Part shown: positions 10,312 to 21,897 of the stretch, in pieces | Layout: the number at the start of each line of letters is the position of its first letter | Numbering within the stretch: position 1 is the first letter of the stretch | NCBI RefSeq assembly: GCF_001955695.1 | Contig: NZ_CP019236.1 | Location: 2,790,001 to 2,854,000, forward strand | Source: Rhodoferax koreense | GTDB lineage: Bacteria; Pseudomonadota; Gammaproteobacteria; Burkholderiales; Burkholderiaceae_C | Length of the DNA stretch: 64,000 nucleotides | Direction of reading: 5' to 3' | Made by a program: the position numbers and the translations under genes | The notes under the pieces: generated by a model | The model's database searches: none | Told to the model about the DNA's origin: nothing | Seen by the model: only the letters and a program-made list of their open reading frames with translations

Positions 10312-11376
10312 TCAGGTTTCGGCGAACAGCTCCGCCACCGGCACCGGACGGCCTTCGCGCGCCGCGCGGTCCACGGCCAGCGTCACAGCCAGCGTCTGCA
10401 TCGCGTCGCGGCCCGGCACCACGGGTTCGGCCTCGCGCCTCGCGACGGCGATGAAGTTCTCCAACTGGTTCACGTAGGCGCTGGAAAACACCGGCTGCAG
10501 GCCGCGGCGCACCGTGCGGTCGCGCCAGTCGCCATCCGCGGTCTCATGGCCCCAGAGGTGCATCATCGGCAGCGCGAGCGTGCCCTTGCGTCCGCCGATG
10601 TAATAACAATTCTCGGGTTCGTGGTGGAAGTACAGCGCCTGGCCGGAGGTGACGTCGTAGGTGAAAGGCGAGGGCACGACGTCGCTCATCATGAAGGTGC
10701 CGAGCGCGCCGCTGGTGAAGCGGAAGATCACCGCCGCCGTGTCCTCGACCGCGAAGCCGCGGGCCTGGCTCGAGGCGATGGCCTGCACGCTCTCGATGTC
10801 GCCGCACATGTAGCGCAGGCAGTCGATGTCGTGGATCAGGTTGATCAGCATCGGCCCGCCGCCGGGCTGGCGGCGCCATGCGGCGTCGAAATAGCGGTCC
10901 TGCTTCTTCACCAGCCACATGCCGTTGACGGCCACGATGTCGCCGAGCTCGCCGGCCTGGACCGCGCGCCTGGCTTCGCGGATGTCGGGGCTGTGGCGCC
11001 GGTGGTGGCCGACCAGCATCGGCACGCCGGCGGCTTCTGCCGCGTCGACGAGGCGCATCGCGGCCGCCACGTTTTCGGCGATGGGTTTTTCCATCAGCAT
11101 CGGCAGTTGGCGTTCGACGCAGGCCAGGCCGGCTTCCACGTGCAAGGCGTTGGGCAGGGCGACGATCACCGCGTCGAGTGCCTCCTTGTCGAGCATTTCA
11201 AGATAGCTGGCGTAGTGCGGCACGCCGAGCGAGGCCGCATAGCCCACGGCTTCGGGCGATGGATCGGCCAGTGCCACCAGCACGGTGCCGGGATGCTTGA
11301 GGACCAGCGTGGCATGTTCCCGGCCGATCAGGCCGGCGCCGAGAAGGCCGATGCGCAAAGGGGGCTTGGTGGTCAT
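10312..11376 (-). CDS. Gfo/Idh/MocA family NAD(P)-dependent oxidoreductase
   Basis: A 354-residue enzyme with an N-terminal Rossmann fold (IGLLGAGLIGREHA), the family motif MEKPIAEN and the catalytic HD pair in LINLIHDIDCLRY. These enzymes oxidise or reduce sugars, cyclitols and similar polyols. ATG 11376 was chosen because a GAGGA box sits 5 bases upstream; in-frame starts at 11382 and 11388 exist. It is the last enzyme of an operon with a type II dehydroquinase and an ABC importer, so a cyclitol such as quinate or shikimate is a reasonable substrate guess. That is inference only. Confidence 0.88.
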   Translation of the reverse strand: MTTKPPLRIGLLGAGLIGREHATLVLKHPGTVLVALADPSPEAVGYAASLGVPHYASYLEMLDKEALDAVIVALPNALHVEAGLACVERQLPMLMEKPIAENVAAAMRLVDAAEAAGVPMLVGHHRRHSPDIREARRAVQAGELGDIVAVNGMWLVKKQDRYFDAAWRRQPGGGPMLINLIHDIDCLRYMCGDIESVQAIASSQARGFAVEDTAAVIFRFTSGALGTFMMSDVVPSPFTYDVTSGQALYFHHEPENCYYIGGRKGTLALPMMHLWGHETADGDWRDRTVRRGLQPVFSSAYVNQLENFIAVARREAEPVVPGRDAMQTLAVTLAVDRAAREGRPVPVAELFAET

Positions 11377-11384
11377 GTCCATCC

Positions 11385-11834
11385 TCACTTTGACGCCGCG
11401 TCGAAACGGCGGCGCAGCGCGTCGAGCGCGAGGATGTAGCCGTCGGCGCCCAGGCCGGCGATCACCGCATGCGCGGTCTTCGACACCAGCGAATGGTGGT
11501 AGATGGCTTCGCGCTGGTGGATGTTGGACAGGTGCACCTCGAACTTCACGCCGTCGAAGGCCTTGAGGGAGTCGAGCAGGGCGATGGAGGTGAACGAGAA
11601 ACCGGCCGGGTTGATGATGATGGCCACGGCCTTCTTGCGCGCCTCGTGCACGCTGTTGATGATTTCGCCCTCGATGTTCGATTGGCGGAAGTCGATCTCG
11701 AAACCGTGTTCCTTGCCGCGCGCGATGCAGCGCTGCTCGATGTCGGCCAGCGTGTCGTGGCCGTAGATGTGCGGCTCGCGTTCGCCGAGCAGGTTCAGGT
11801 TCGGGCCGTTGAGGATGAAGACGGTCTGGGTCAT
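11385..11834 (-). CDS. aroQ: 3-dehydroquinate dehydratase, type II
   Basis: A 149-residue enzyme that interconverts 3-dehydroquinate and 3-dehydroshikimate through an enolate. All the type II signatures are present: NGPNLNLLGEREPHIYG with the active-site Arg and Tyr, FRQSNIEGEIIN, NPAGFSFTSIALLD, and EVHLSNIHQREAIYHHS with the catalytic His. It sits in a catabolic-looking operon between an amino-acid-type ABC ATPase and a Gfo/Idh/MocA oxidoreductase, under a divergent IclR regulator. A role in quinate/shikimate breakdown is therefore more likely than in aromatic amino acid synthesis. The gap to the next gene is under 10 bases. Confidence 0.94.
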   Translation of the reverse strand: MTQTVFILNGPNLNLLGEREPHIYGHDTLADIEQRCIARGKEHGFEIDFRQSNIEGEIINSVHEARKKAVAIIINPAGFSFTSIALLDSLKAFDGVKFEVHLSNIHQREAIYHHSLVSKTAHAVIAGLGADGYILALDALRRRFDAASK

Positions 11835-11845
11835 GGGGGTCTCGT

Positions 11846-12613
<768 letters not shown>

Positions 12614-12641
12614 TTTGAATTCCAGAACGTCAAACCCAACC

Positions 12642-12754
12642 CCGTTCGTGCTGAGCCTGTCGAAGCACATCCGATTGCCCTGAGCGCTTCGAAGGGGCTG
12701 AGCCCGTCGCCCAACGCATGAATGCAGCGGCTTCGACCAGCTCAGCCCGAACGG
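12642..12754. repeat. Palindromic repeat between binding-protein and ATPase genes
   Basis: The outer arms at 12642-12667 (CCGTTCGTGCTGAGCCTGTC and onward) and 12729-12754 are inverted, imperfect copies of the same element found in purL. Extra partial copies (GCTTCGAAGGGGCTGAG) lie between them. The whole unit fills the spacer between two genes of one operon and could fold into a long hairpin in the transcript. Confidence 0.85.
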
Positions 12755-12772
12755 TGGCGGAGTGGGCGGCAG

Positions 12773-13594
12773 TTATTGCACGGTGAAAGGCACGCCAGGC
12801 AGTTCGGTGACGAGTTCGGGCAGGTCCTGGCCCGTCCACTTCTTGCTGATGGCGTTGAGTTCGCCACTGGCCTTGATCTCGTCGATGATCTGGTTGAGGC
12901 GTGCGTTGAACTCCTTCTGACCCGGCTTCATGGCGACACCCATGTATTGCCGGTTGATCACCACCTTCTGCTCGAAGGTGCTGTCGGGCATGGCCTTCTT
13001 GATGTTGAGCAGGTAGGTGTTGTTGCCGCCGATCACGTCCACCTGGCCGGCCAGCAGGGCCTGCACCACGGCGGCGTCGTCGTCGAAGCGCTGGATCGTG
13101 GCACCGGCGGGGGCCGCCTGGGTGATGGCCGTGTCCTGTGCGGCGGCGCGCGTCACGCCGATCTTCTTGCCCGCCAGGTCTTCGAGCTTGCTGATGTTGT
13201 CGGCCTTCTTGGCGATCACGATGATGCTGAGCGCGGCATACGGCTTGGTGAACTGCACCACCTTGGCGCGGTCGGGATACATGCCCATGGTCGCGGCCAG
13301 CACGTCGACCTTGCCGGTCATCACCTGGGCGATGCGCGCGGCCACGTTCATCGACACCAGTTCGACCTTCACGCCGAGTTTCTTGCCGATGAGCTCGGCC
13401 ACGTCCACGTCGTAGCCGACGTTCTTGCCCGAGGCGTCGACGAAACCCCATGGCGGCAGCTCGGACAGGACGCCGACGCGGATGGTGCCGCGTTTCTTGA
13501 TGTCGTCCAGCGCGTCGGCATGCGCCGAGAACACCGGGGCCAGGGCCAGGATCGCGGCGCCGACGACGGTGCGGCGGTTGAGCTTGAAGGTCAT
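12773..13594 (-). CDS. Family-3 periplasmic solute-binding protein
   Basis: A 273-residue extracytoplasmic receptor with a signal peptide (NRRTVVGAAILALAPVFSAHA, cleavage after HADA region), then the family-3 opening IKKRGTIRVGVLSELPPWGF, the mid-domain DVLAATMG and the GKKIGV hinge segment. The Arg pair in the signal is weakly Tat-like. ATG 13594 follows GGAGA at a 5-base spacing, so it beats the ATG at 13606. It delivers substrate to the permease pair upstream in the same operon. The family binds amino acids, but the neighbouring dehydroquinase suggests an organic acid; the substrate is unproven. Confidence 0.92.
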   Translation of the reverse strand: MTFKLNRRTVVGAAILALAPVFSAHADALDDIKKRGTIRVGVLSELPPWGFVDASGKNVGYDVDVAELIGKKLGVKVELVSMNVAARIAQVMTGKVDVLAATMGMYPDRAKVVQFTKPYAALSIIVIAKKADNISKLEDLAGKKIGVTRAAAQDTAITQAAPAGATIQRFDDDAAVVQALLAGQVDVIGGNNTYLLNIKKAMPDSTFEQKVVINRQYMGVAMKPGQKEFNARLNQIIDEIKASGELNAISKKWTGQDLPELVTELPGVPFTVQ

Positions 13595-13630
13595 GTCTGT
13601 CTCCATGAGGTGGTTGGGGAATCGTTGGAA

Positions 13631-14284
13631 CTAGCGGGCGCTGCCCGCCAGGCGTTTTTCAAGGCGCCGGCCGCATACCGACAGCGGCCAGCACAACAGG
13701 AAATAGATGCCGCCGACGATGGCGTAGACCAGGAGCGGCTTGTAGGTGAGGTTGGACACGATGGAGCCGGTGCGGGCCAGCTCGGTGAAGCCGATGATGG
13801 CCGCCAGCGACGTACCCTTGAGCAACTGCACCAGGAAACCCACGGTGGCGGGCAGCGACACCTTGAAGGCCTGCGGCAGGATCACGCTCGTCATGCGCGG
13901 CCACCAGTGGATGCCCAGCGCCTTGGCGGCTTCGGTCTGGCCGCCGGGCAGCGACTCGATGCCGCCGCGCCAGATCTCGCCGAGGAAGGCGCTGGCATGG
14001 AAGGTCAGGCCCATGGCCACGGCGGCCCAGGGATTCAGCGGGATGTCGAGCAGGGCGATGCCGTAGTACACGACGAAGAGCTGCATCAGCAGCGGCGTGC
14101 CGCGGAAGATTTCGATGAAAGCCCAGGCGCAGCGGCGGATGGCCGCATAGGGCGCGGTGCGCGCCAGCGCGACCAGCAGGCCGCCGATGGCGCCGCCCGC
14201 GAAGCCGATGACGGTCAGGATCAGCGTCCACTGCAGACCCTGCATGAACAGGGCGAAATGGGACCAGGTGAGGGTGGTGCTCAT
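13631..14284 (-). CDS. PAAT-family ABC permease (HisM/GlnP type)
   Basis: A 217-residue inner-membrane subunit with about five membrane helices. It has the family EAA-type loop (GGIESLPGGQTEAAKALGIH) that docks on the ATPase and the N-terminal signature IEIFRGTPLLMQLFVVYYG. It is separated by only 3 bases from the partner permease gene and sits directly before the binding-protein gene. Together they should form the heterodimeric channel of one importer. Confidence 0.92.
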   Translation of the reverse strand: MSTTLTWSHFALFMQGLQWTLILTVIGFAGGAIGGLLVALARTAPYAAIRRCAWAFIEIFRGTPLLMQLFVVYYGIALLDIPLNPWAAVAMGLTFHASAFLGEIWRGGIESLPGGQTEAAKALGIHWWPRMTSVILPQAFKVSLPATVGFLVQLLKGTSLAAIIGFTELARTGSIVSNLTYKPLLVYAIVGGIYFLLCWPLSVCGRRLEKRLAGSAR

Positions 14285-14287
14285 GGC

Positions 14288-14959
14288 TTAACGGTTGGGG
14301 TAAGTCAGTGTGGTGCGGTACACCACGTTCGCAATGGCCGACAACAGGATCGACATCACCAGGTACAGCGCGGCCACGGTGAAATACACCTCGAAGCTGC
14401 GGAAGGTGGTCGCCTCGATCTGCGCCGCCACGTGGGTGAGCTCGTTGGCGGTGATCGACGAGGCAATGCTCGAGGTCAGCATCAGGAAGATGAACTGGCT
14501 GGTGAGCGACGGATAGATGGCGCGCAGGGCGGGCTTCAGGATGATGTAGCGGAACACCTTGAAGCGGCTCAGGCCGAGCGCGAAGCCGGCCTCGAACTGG
14601 CCCTTGTTGATCGACTCCAGCCCGCCGCGGATGATCTCGATCGCATACGCACAGCCGTTGACCGTGAGCGCCAGGATGGCCGCGACATTCGGCGACAGAC
14701 GGATGCCGATGGTCGGCAGGCCGAAGAACAGGATGAAGATCTGCACGAGGAAAGGCGTGTTGCGCACCATCTCCACGAACACCTTGATCGGCACGGCGGC
14801 CAGCGAATTTGGCCGCGACTGCAGCAGCATTGCCGGGCCGATGGCCAGCACCAGCGAGAACACGATGGCTGCGGCCGACAGCTGCAGCGTCAGCAGGCAG
14901 CCGACGAACAGGTCCCAGGCATGGCTGGTGACGGCGGTGTAGTCGAACTTGTAATCCAT
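14288..14959 (-). CDS. PAAT-family ABC permease, second subunit
   Basis: A 223-residue inner-membrane protein with the family segment FVEMVRNTPFLVQIFILFFG and an EAA loop (GGLESINKGQFEAGFALGLS). It has several hydrophobic helices and no large soluble domain. It is the first transporter gene after the SDR, 7 bases downstream of it. The pairing with the gene at 13.6 kb gives the usual two-permease arrangement. Confidence 0.92.
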   Translation of the reverse strand: MDYKFDYTAVTSHAWDLFVGCLLTLQLSAAAIVFSLVLAIGPAMLLQSRPNSLAAVPIKVFVEMVRNTPFLVQIFILFFGLPTIGIRLSPNVAAILALTVNGCAYAIEIIRGGLESINKGQFEAGFALGLSRFKVFRYIILKPALRAIYPSLTSQFIFLMLTSSIASSITANELTHVAAQIEATTFRSFEVYFTVAALYLVMSILLSAIANVVYRTTLTYPNR

Positions 14960-14966
14960 GGGCGAC

Positions 14967-15698
14967 TCAATACGTTGCGCGGCCGCCGGAGGCGTCGAAG
15001 GTGGCGCCGGTGGTGAAAGAGCATTCCTCGGACGCGAGCCACAGCGCCATGGCGGCGATTTCGTCCACGGTGCCGGCCCGGCCCATCGGGATCTTGGCCA
15101 GGTTCTCGGCGCGCTTGGAGGCGGGCATCTGGTCGAGCAGCGCGCTTTCGATCATGGCCGGCGCGATGCAGTTGACCCGCACGTCGACCTTGGCCAGCTC
15201 CTTGCCCATGGACTTGGTGAGTGCGATCACCGCGGCCTTGGATGCCGAGTACGCCGACTGCAGCGGGTTGCCTTCCTTGCCCGCGACCGAGGCCATGTTG
15301 ACGATGCGCCCGTAGCCGTTTTGCACCATGCCGCCGACCACGGCGCGGCTGCACAGGAAGGTGCCGGTCAGGTTGATGGCCATCACCTTGAGCCAGGCAT
15401 CGAGCGGGTAGTCCTGCACGGTAAGCGTCGGGCCGGTGATGCCGGCGGAATTCACCAGCACGTCGATGCGGCCAAACTTGGCGATGGTGTCGGCGTAGGC
15501 GGCTGTGACGGCCGCTTCGCTGGTGATGTCGACCTGCATCGAAGCGATGCCGGCGGTGGCTTGTGCGGCCGTGGGCGCGTTGTCCCACGAACAGACACTG
15601 GCACCACTGGCCAGCGCGCGTTGGGCGATGGCCTGGCCGATGCCGCCTGCGCCGCCGGTGATCACGACAATCTTGCCGCCGAGGTCGATCTGGTTCAC
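14967..15698 (-). CDS. Short-chain dehydrogenase/reductase
   Basis: A 243-residue classical SDR: cofactor motif TGGAGGIG, the NSAG stretch, catalytic Ser in NMASVAGKEG and the YSASK pair. GTG 15698 is taken as the start because GGAGAAG sits about 9 bases upstream and the translation opens VNQIDLGGKIVVITGG. It is the first gene of the operon that continues with the ABC importer, aroQ and the Gfo/Idh/MocA gene, and lies opposite the IclR regulator. It may oxidise the imported hydroxy-acid, but the substrate cannot be read from sequence. Confidence 0.9.
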   Translation of the reverse strand: MNQIDLGGKIVVITGGAGGIGQAIAQRALASGASVCSWDNAPTAAQATAGIASMQVDITSEAAVTAAYADTIAKFGRIDVLVNSAGITGPTLTVQDYPLDAWLKVMAINLTGTFLCSRAVVGGMVQNGYGRIVNMASVAGKEGNPLQSAYSASKAAVIALTKSMGKELAKVDVRVNCIAPAMIESALLDQMPASKRAENLAKIPMGRAGTVDEIAAMALWLASEECSFTTGATFDASGGRATY

Positions 15699-15777
15699 GG
15701 TTGTCTTCTCCAATTCGGTTGGCTGGTGCACGCCGTCTTCGCGGCTTTTCGATTTCGGCGAAGTATAAGCAAGTTTG

Positions 15778-15814
15778 TGGAAAACATTTCCAATGTGGAA
15801 AATATTTTCATTGG
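15778..15814. promoter_or_regulatory. Overlapping palindromes, probable IclR operator
   Basis: The A/T-rich gap between the divergent SDR and iclR genes holds TGGAAAACATTTCCA (15778-15792), a perfect 6-bp palindrome with a 3-base centre. Overlapping it is a 25-bp palindromic unit (15790-15814) with outer arms CCAATG and CATTGG and centre AAAATATTTT. IclR-type regulators bind such palindromes between their own gene and the target operon. The assignment to this regulator is inferred from position. Confidence 0.65.
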
Positions 15815-15848
15815 AAAGTACACTGGACGCTATCCGAAAATAAGAACC

Positions 15849-16643
15849 ATGAGCACACTCGAACGATCCTTCGGCCTTCTCGAATACCTGGCCCAGCGCC
15901 CCGAAGGCGCCAACCTGGCGGCCGTCGCCAAGGACCTGGCCTTGCCGCTGAGCGCCACGCACCGCCTGCTCACCGAGCTCACCCGCTGCGGCTATGTGCG
16001 CCAGCAGCGCGACCATGGCCTCTACGCGCTGACCACCAAGATGGCGGCACTGGGCCTGAGTTTCCTCAGCAAGTCGGGCATCGTCGACATCGCTCAGCCG
16101 CTGATCGACCGCGTGGCCGACGTGGCCGGCGAGCTGGCCCGCCTGGCCCTGGTCGACGGCGACCGCCTCACCTTCGTGGCCAAGGCGCAGGGCGCGCGTT
16201 TCGGCCTGCGCTACGACCCCGATACCGGCATCGACGTCTGCCTGTCCTGCAGCGCGGCTGGCCACGGCTGGTTGATGACGCTGAGCGACGAGGAGGCCAT
16301 CGCCATCGTCTCGCGCCAGGGTTTCGGCGACCCGAAGGATTTCGGCCCCAACGCGCCCACCACCATCAAGGCGCTGACCAGGATCCTGCAGGCCGACCGC
16401 AAGCGTGGCTTCAGCATGATCTCCGACATGTACGCGCCCGGCATGGCTTCCATGGGCGCGCCGGTGCAATTGCCCGGCGAGCCAGCCATCGGCGTGTTGA
16501 CGCTGGCCGGCCCGATGCTGCGCATGACGGAGGAGCGCATGCTGGCGCTGGGCCCCGAACTGGTCGCCACAGCGAAGGAATTGGCGACGGCCAGTACGGC
16601 GTCGCCGATGTTTTCCAGGCATGCGCTGCGCACGGCGGCCTGA
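15849..16643 (+). CDS. IclR-family transcriptional regulator
   Basis: A 264-residue regulator with an N-terminal winged helix (MSTLERSFGLLEYLAQ, LPLSATHRLLTEL, GLYALTTKMAALG) and a C-terminal effector-binding IclR domain (CLSCSAAGHGWLM, RKRGFSMISDMYAPGMASMGAPV). Members of this group control catabolic operons for aromatic and related acids. It is divergent from the SDR-transporter-aroQ operon, with palindromes in the gap, and so is likely its local regulator. It ends 18 bases before the convergent hppA gene. Confidence 0.92.
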   Translation: MSTLERSFGLLEYLAQRPEGANLAAVAKDLALPLSATHRLLTELTRCGYVRQQRDHGLYALTTKMAALGLSFLSKSGIVDIAQPLIDRVADVAGELARLALVDGDRLTFVAKAQGARFGLRYDPDTGIDVCLSCSAAGHGWLMTLSDEEAIAIVSRQGFGDPKDFGPNAPTTIKALTRILQADRKRGFSMISDMYAPGMASMGAPVQLPGEPAIGVLTLAGPMLRMTEERMLALGPELVATAKELATASTASPMFSRHALRTAA

Positions 16644-16661
16644 TCCGCTGCGGAAGAGCCG

Positions 16662-19097
<2,436 letters not shown>

Positions 19098-19416
19098 AGA
19101 TGTGTCTCCAGTGTTGTTTCGCGGGAACGAGCGCCACGCAAACGGCACTCCCGTTGCGTTGCTTCCTCGTGCTCCCGCGCCACTTGGAGTGACGGAGACG
19201 AATGGCCAACAGCGGCAATATATGCGCAAACCGCGCGCGGCGTCACCTCGCGGCTCGCCCGCGGGCGTGGCATCGGCGCAAAACCAGGGTTTGTCCTCAT
19301 GGGGCGTCAGGGGCGCGTCAAGCTGTGAGGCAAAATCGGGGGCTGATTCCGCCGAACCATCATTCATCCGGATTCGACACCGCAGATTCATTCAACTACA
19401 GCAAAGCAGAACCACC
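19098..19416. other. Divergent intergenic region hppA / ppa
   Basis: 319 bases without a gene separate two divergent pyrophosphatase genes. On the minus strand a TATATT hexamer near 19220, with a poor -35-like TGACGC 17 bases upstream, could be a promoter for hppA. No convincing -10/-35 pair was found for ppa. A reading frame open across part of the region is a non-coding extension of ppa. Nothing else recognisable is seen. Confidence 0.35.
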
Positions 19417-19944
19417 ATGTCGCTGAACCAAGTTTCCCCCGGTAAAAACGCGCCCGACGCCTTCAACGTGGTCATCGAGATTCCGATGAATGCCGACCCG
19501 ATCAAGTACGAGGTGGACAAGGAGTCCGGCGCGATCTTCGTCGACCGCTTCATGACCACGGCGATGCACTACCCGACCAACTACGGCTACGTGCCGCAGA
19601 CCCTGTCGGGCGACGGCGATCCGGTCGACGTGCTGGTGATCACGCCTTACCCGCTGTTTCCCGGCGTGGTGGTGACCTGCCGACCGATCGGCATCCTGAT
19701 GATGGAGGACGAAGCCGGCATCGACGGCAAGGTGCTGGCCGTGCCCACCGACAAGATCCTGCCGATCTACACCCACTGGCAGAAGATCGAGGACGTGAAC
19801 CAGATGCGCCTGAAGGCCATCACCCACTTCTTCGAGCACTACAAGGACCTCGAAAAGGGCAAATGGGTCAAAGTGCTGGGCTGGGAAGGCATCGACGCGG
19901 CCAAGAAGGAAATCATGGACGGCATCGCCAACTACAAGAAGTAA
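19417..19944 (+). CDS. ppa: Soluble inorganic pyrophosphatase, family I
   Basis: A 175-residue cytosolic enzyme that hydrolyses pyrophosphate with Mg2+. The family I signature is clear: [26 protein letters not shown], the metal-binding [11 protein letters not shown] and [13 protein letters not shown]. The ATG at 19417 begins [16 protein letters not shown], the normal N-terminus; the open frame upstream is non-coding. It is divergent from the membrane pyrophosphatase, so pyrophosphate can be either wasted as heat or used for proton pumping by neighbouring genes. Confidence 0.95.
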   Translation: MSLNQVSPGKNAPDAFNVVIEIPMNADPIKYEVDKESGAIFVDRFMTTAMHYPTNYGYVPQTLSGDGDPVDVLVITPYPLFPGVVVTCRPIGILMMEDEAGIDGKVLAVPTDKILPIYTHWQKIEDVNQMRLKAITHFFEHYKDLEKGKWVKVLGWEGIDAAKKEIMDGIANYKK

Positions 19945-19984
19945 AGGCTGGGAACACCTCCAGGTCGCGCACTGACGTGTCGCT

Positions 19985-20141
19985 GCCACGCCCCGCTTCG
20001 ACAAGCTCAGGACAGGCTTGCAGGGGGCACAACCAGCGGCCGGGCGAAGGCTCTCCTGAGCTTGTCGAAGGGCCCGTTCCGCGGTGGTCCTGGAATGGGT
20101 CGGGCTGATCCACCACCGTCCGTGCTGAGCTTGTCGAAGCA
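19985..20141. repeat. Mosaic of two repeat families upstream of the AEC gene
   Basis: Three half-elements of the CTGAGCTTGTCGAAG family (19995-20016, 20052-20075, 20116-20141) are interleaved with a second repeat, CTTGCAGGGGGC ... CAGCGGCC ... TTCCGCGGTGGTCCTGGAA (about 20013-20094). A simpler copy of the second repeat, without the insertions, is at 54.26 kb, and a reverse-strand copy at 43.55 kb. One half-element ends 15 bases before the GTG of the next gene. Confidence 0.85.
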
Positions 20142-20156
20142 CTCATCCAGACCCTT

Positions 20157-21098
20157 GTGAACCAGACCGTCATCTCCTCCCTCCTGCCCGTGATCCTGCT
20201 GATCGCCCTCGGGCTGGTCGTGGGCAAGCGCGGCTGGATTCGTGACACCTCGGTCAAGGATCTGGCCAACCTGGTGTTCCTGGTGCTGTCGCCGGCGCTG
20301 CTGTTCCATGCCATGAGCACGGTCAAGGTCGAGCAACTGAGCCTGTGGCCCGTGGCTTCGTACTTTCTGGGCGCAGGTGTGATTTTCGGTGGCACGCTGC
20401 TGGTGATGGGTTTCGACCGCACGAGCGTGGTCACGGCCATCGCCAATACCTACAGCAACACCGCGATGATCGGGATCCCGCTGGTCGGCCTGGCCTACGG
20501 GCCGGCGGGCATGGTCACGCTGCTGACCCTGGTGTCGCTGCATTCGCTGGTGCTGCTCACGCTGGCCACCGTGGCGGTGGAACTGGCACTCGCGCGTGAA
20601 CAGGCCGCGAGCGGGCAGGGCACGCGACGTCACATTGTCGCCGTGGTCGGCCGGGCGGTGCGCAATGCCGTGATCCATCCGGTGCCGATCCCGATCATCG
20701 TCGGCCTGCTATGGGCACAGACCGGCTGGCAGATGCCGGAAGTCATCGATAAGCCGATCCAGTGGCTGGGCCAGGCCTTCGGGCCGCTAGCGCTGGTGAT
20801 GGTCGGCGTCACTTTGGCGCATACCCGCGTCGGCACGCACTTCAAGGGTGCATTGCTGCTGGCCGTGGTGAAGAACCTGCTGCACCCGGTGCTGGTGTTC
20901 GGCATCGGGCGGCTGCTCGGCCTGTCGGGCTTGCCGCTCACGGTGATGGTGGTGGCCGCCGCCTTGCCGATGGGCGCCAACGTGTTCCTGTTCTCGCAGC
21001 GCTACAAGGCCGCCGAAGACCTGATCACCGCCGCCGTGGCGGTATCCACCGGCATCGGCATCGCCACGCTGTCGCTTATCATGCTGTGGATGGGCTGA
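20157..21098 (+). CDS. AEC-family (auxin efflux carrier-like) transporter
   Basis: A 313-residue integral membrane protein with about ten hydrophobic segments in the 5+5 pattern of the AEC family: start MNQTVISSLLPVILLIALG, the conserved NLVFLVLSPALLFHAM, the NTYSNTAMIGIPLVG motif, and the second-half ALPMGANVFLFSQRY. Bacterial members export or exchange small organic acids; the substrate is unknown. Translation appears to begin at GTG 20157, immediately after repeat DNA, with no clear ribosome site. Confidence 0.88.
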   Translation: MNQTVISSLLPVILLIALGLVVGKRGWIRDTSVKDLANLVFLVLSPALLFHAMSTVKVEQLSLWPVASYFLGAGVIFGGTLLVMGFDRTSVVTAIANTYSNTAMIGIPLVGLAYGPAGMVTLLTLVSLHSLVLLTLATVAVELALAREQAASGQGTRRHIVAVVGRAVRNAVIHPVPIPIIVGLLWAQTGWQMPEVIDKPIQWLGQAFGPLALVMVGVTLAHTRVGTHFKGALLLAVVKNLLHPVLVFGIGRLLGLSGLPLTVMVVAAALPMGANVFLFSQRYKAAEDLITAAVAVSTGIGIATLSLIMLWMG

Positions 21099-21108
21099 TC
21101 CGCCCGGA

Positions 21109-21783
21109 TCACGGCGCGAGCCGCTCGCGCAGCCAGCCGCCTTTCGCGTCGCGGCTGTAGCGCAGGCGGTCGTGCAGCCGGCTTTTGCGGCCCTGCCAGA
21201 ACTCCCAACGCTCCGGCACGAGCCGATAGCCGCCCCAGTGCGGCGGCCGCGGCGGGTTCAGCAGGAACTGCGCGCCGTATTTGGCGGCATTGGCCACCAG
21301 CACGCCGCGGCCCGAGATCACCTCGCTCTGCGGGCTGGCCCAGGCACCCAGTCGTGAATCCAGCGGCCGGCTCTTGTAGTAGGCGTCGCTCTCGGCGTCG
21401 CTGACCTTCTCGACCACGCCTTCGATGCGCACCACCCGTTCCAGTTCCACCCAGTGGAACTGCAGGGCGGCGAAGGGGTTGCCGGCCAGTTCCCGGCCCT
21501 TGCGGCTTTCGTAGTTCGTGTACCAGACGATGCCACGCTCGTCGTAGCCCTTGATCAGCACGATGCGCGTCGATGGCCGCAGATCGCTGCCGACGGTGGC
21601 CAGCGTCATGGCGTTCGGCTCGGGCAACTGCGCCGAGAGCGCTTCGCCGAGCCAGAGGCCGAATTGGGCCAGCGGCAAGGGATTCGACGCGTTTTCGTCG
21701 AGTTCGGCGCGTTCATAGCTTTTTCGCAGATCGGCAAGCTGGGTTGAATTTGGGGTCGTCGGGGAGGGTGGTGTGGCGCTCAT
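21109..21783 (-). CDS. pdxH: Pyridoxamine/pyridoxine 5'-phosphate oxidase
   Basis: A 224-residue FMN enzyme that makes pyridoxal 5'-phosphate. It has the substrate and FMN motifs [36 protein letters not shown], the [11 protein letters not shown] loop and the C-terminal signature [23 protein letters not shown] with RLHDR. ATG 21783 is used; ATG 21792 is possible. Further in-frame upstream sequence overlaps the divergent nucleotidyltransferase and is not coding. The product serves the PLP enzymes elsewhere in the window, such as the DSD1-like protein. Confidence 0.95.
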   Translation of the reverse strand: MSATPPSPTTPNSTQLADLRKSYERAELDENASNPLPLAQFGLWLGEALSAQLPEPNAMTLATVGSDLRPSTRIVLIKGYDERGIVWYTNYESRKGRELAGNPFAALQFHWVELERVVRIEGVVEKVSDAESDAYYKSRPLDSRLGAWASPQSEVISGRGVLVANAAKYGAQFLLNPPRPPHWGGYRLVPERWEFWQGRKSRLHDRLRYSRDAKGGWLRERLAP

Positions 21784-21897
21784 GGCATGCATTGTGCAAC
21801 CGGGCGCGGTATGGATGCACAATCGGCTTGGCACAACCCATTCTGGAGTCCGCGCATCGAACCGATCTCCGTCTTCTCGAACCTCGAGGATCGCCTG

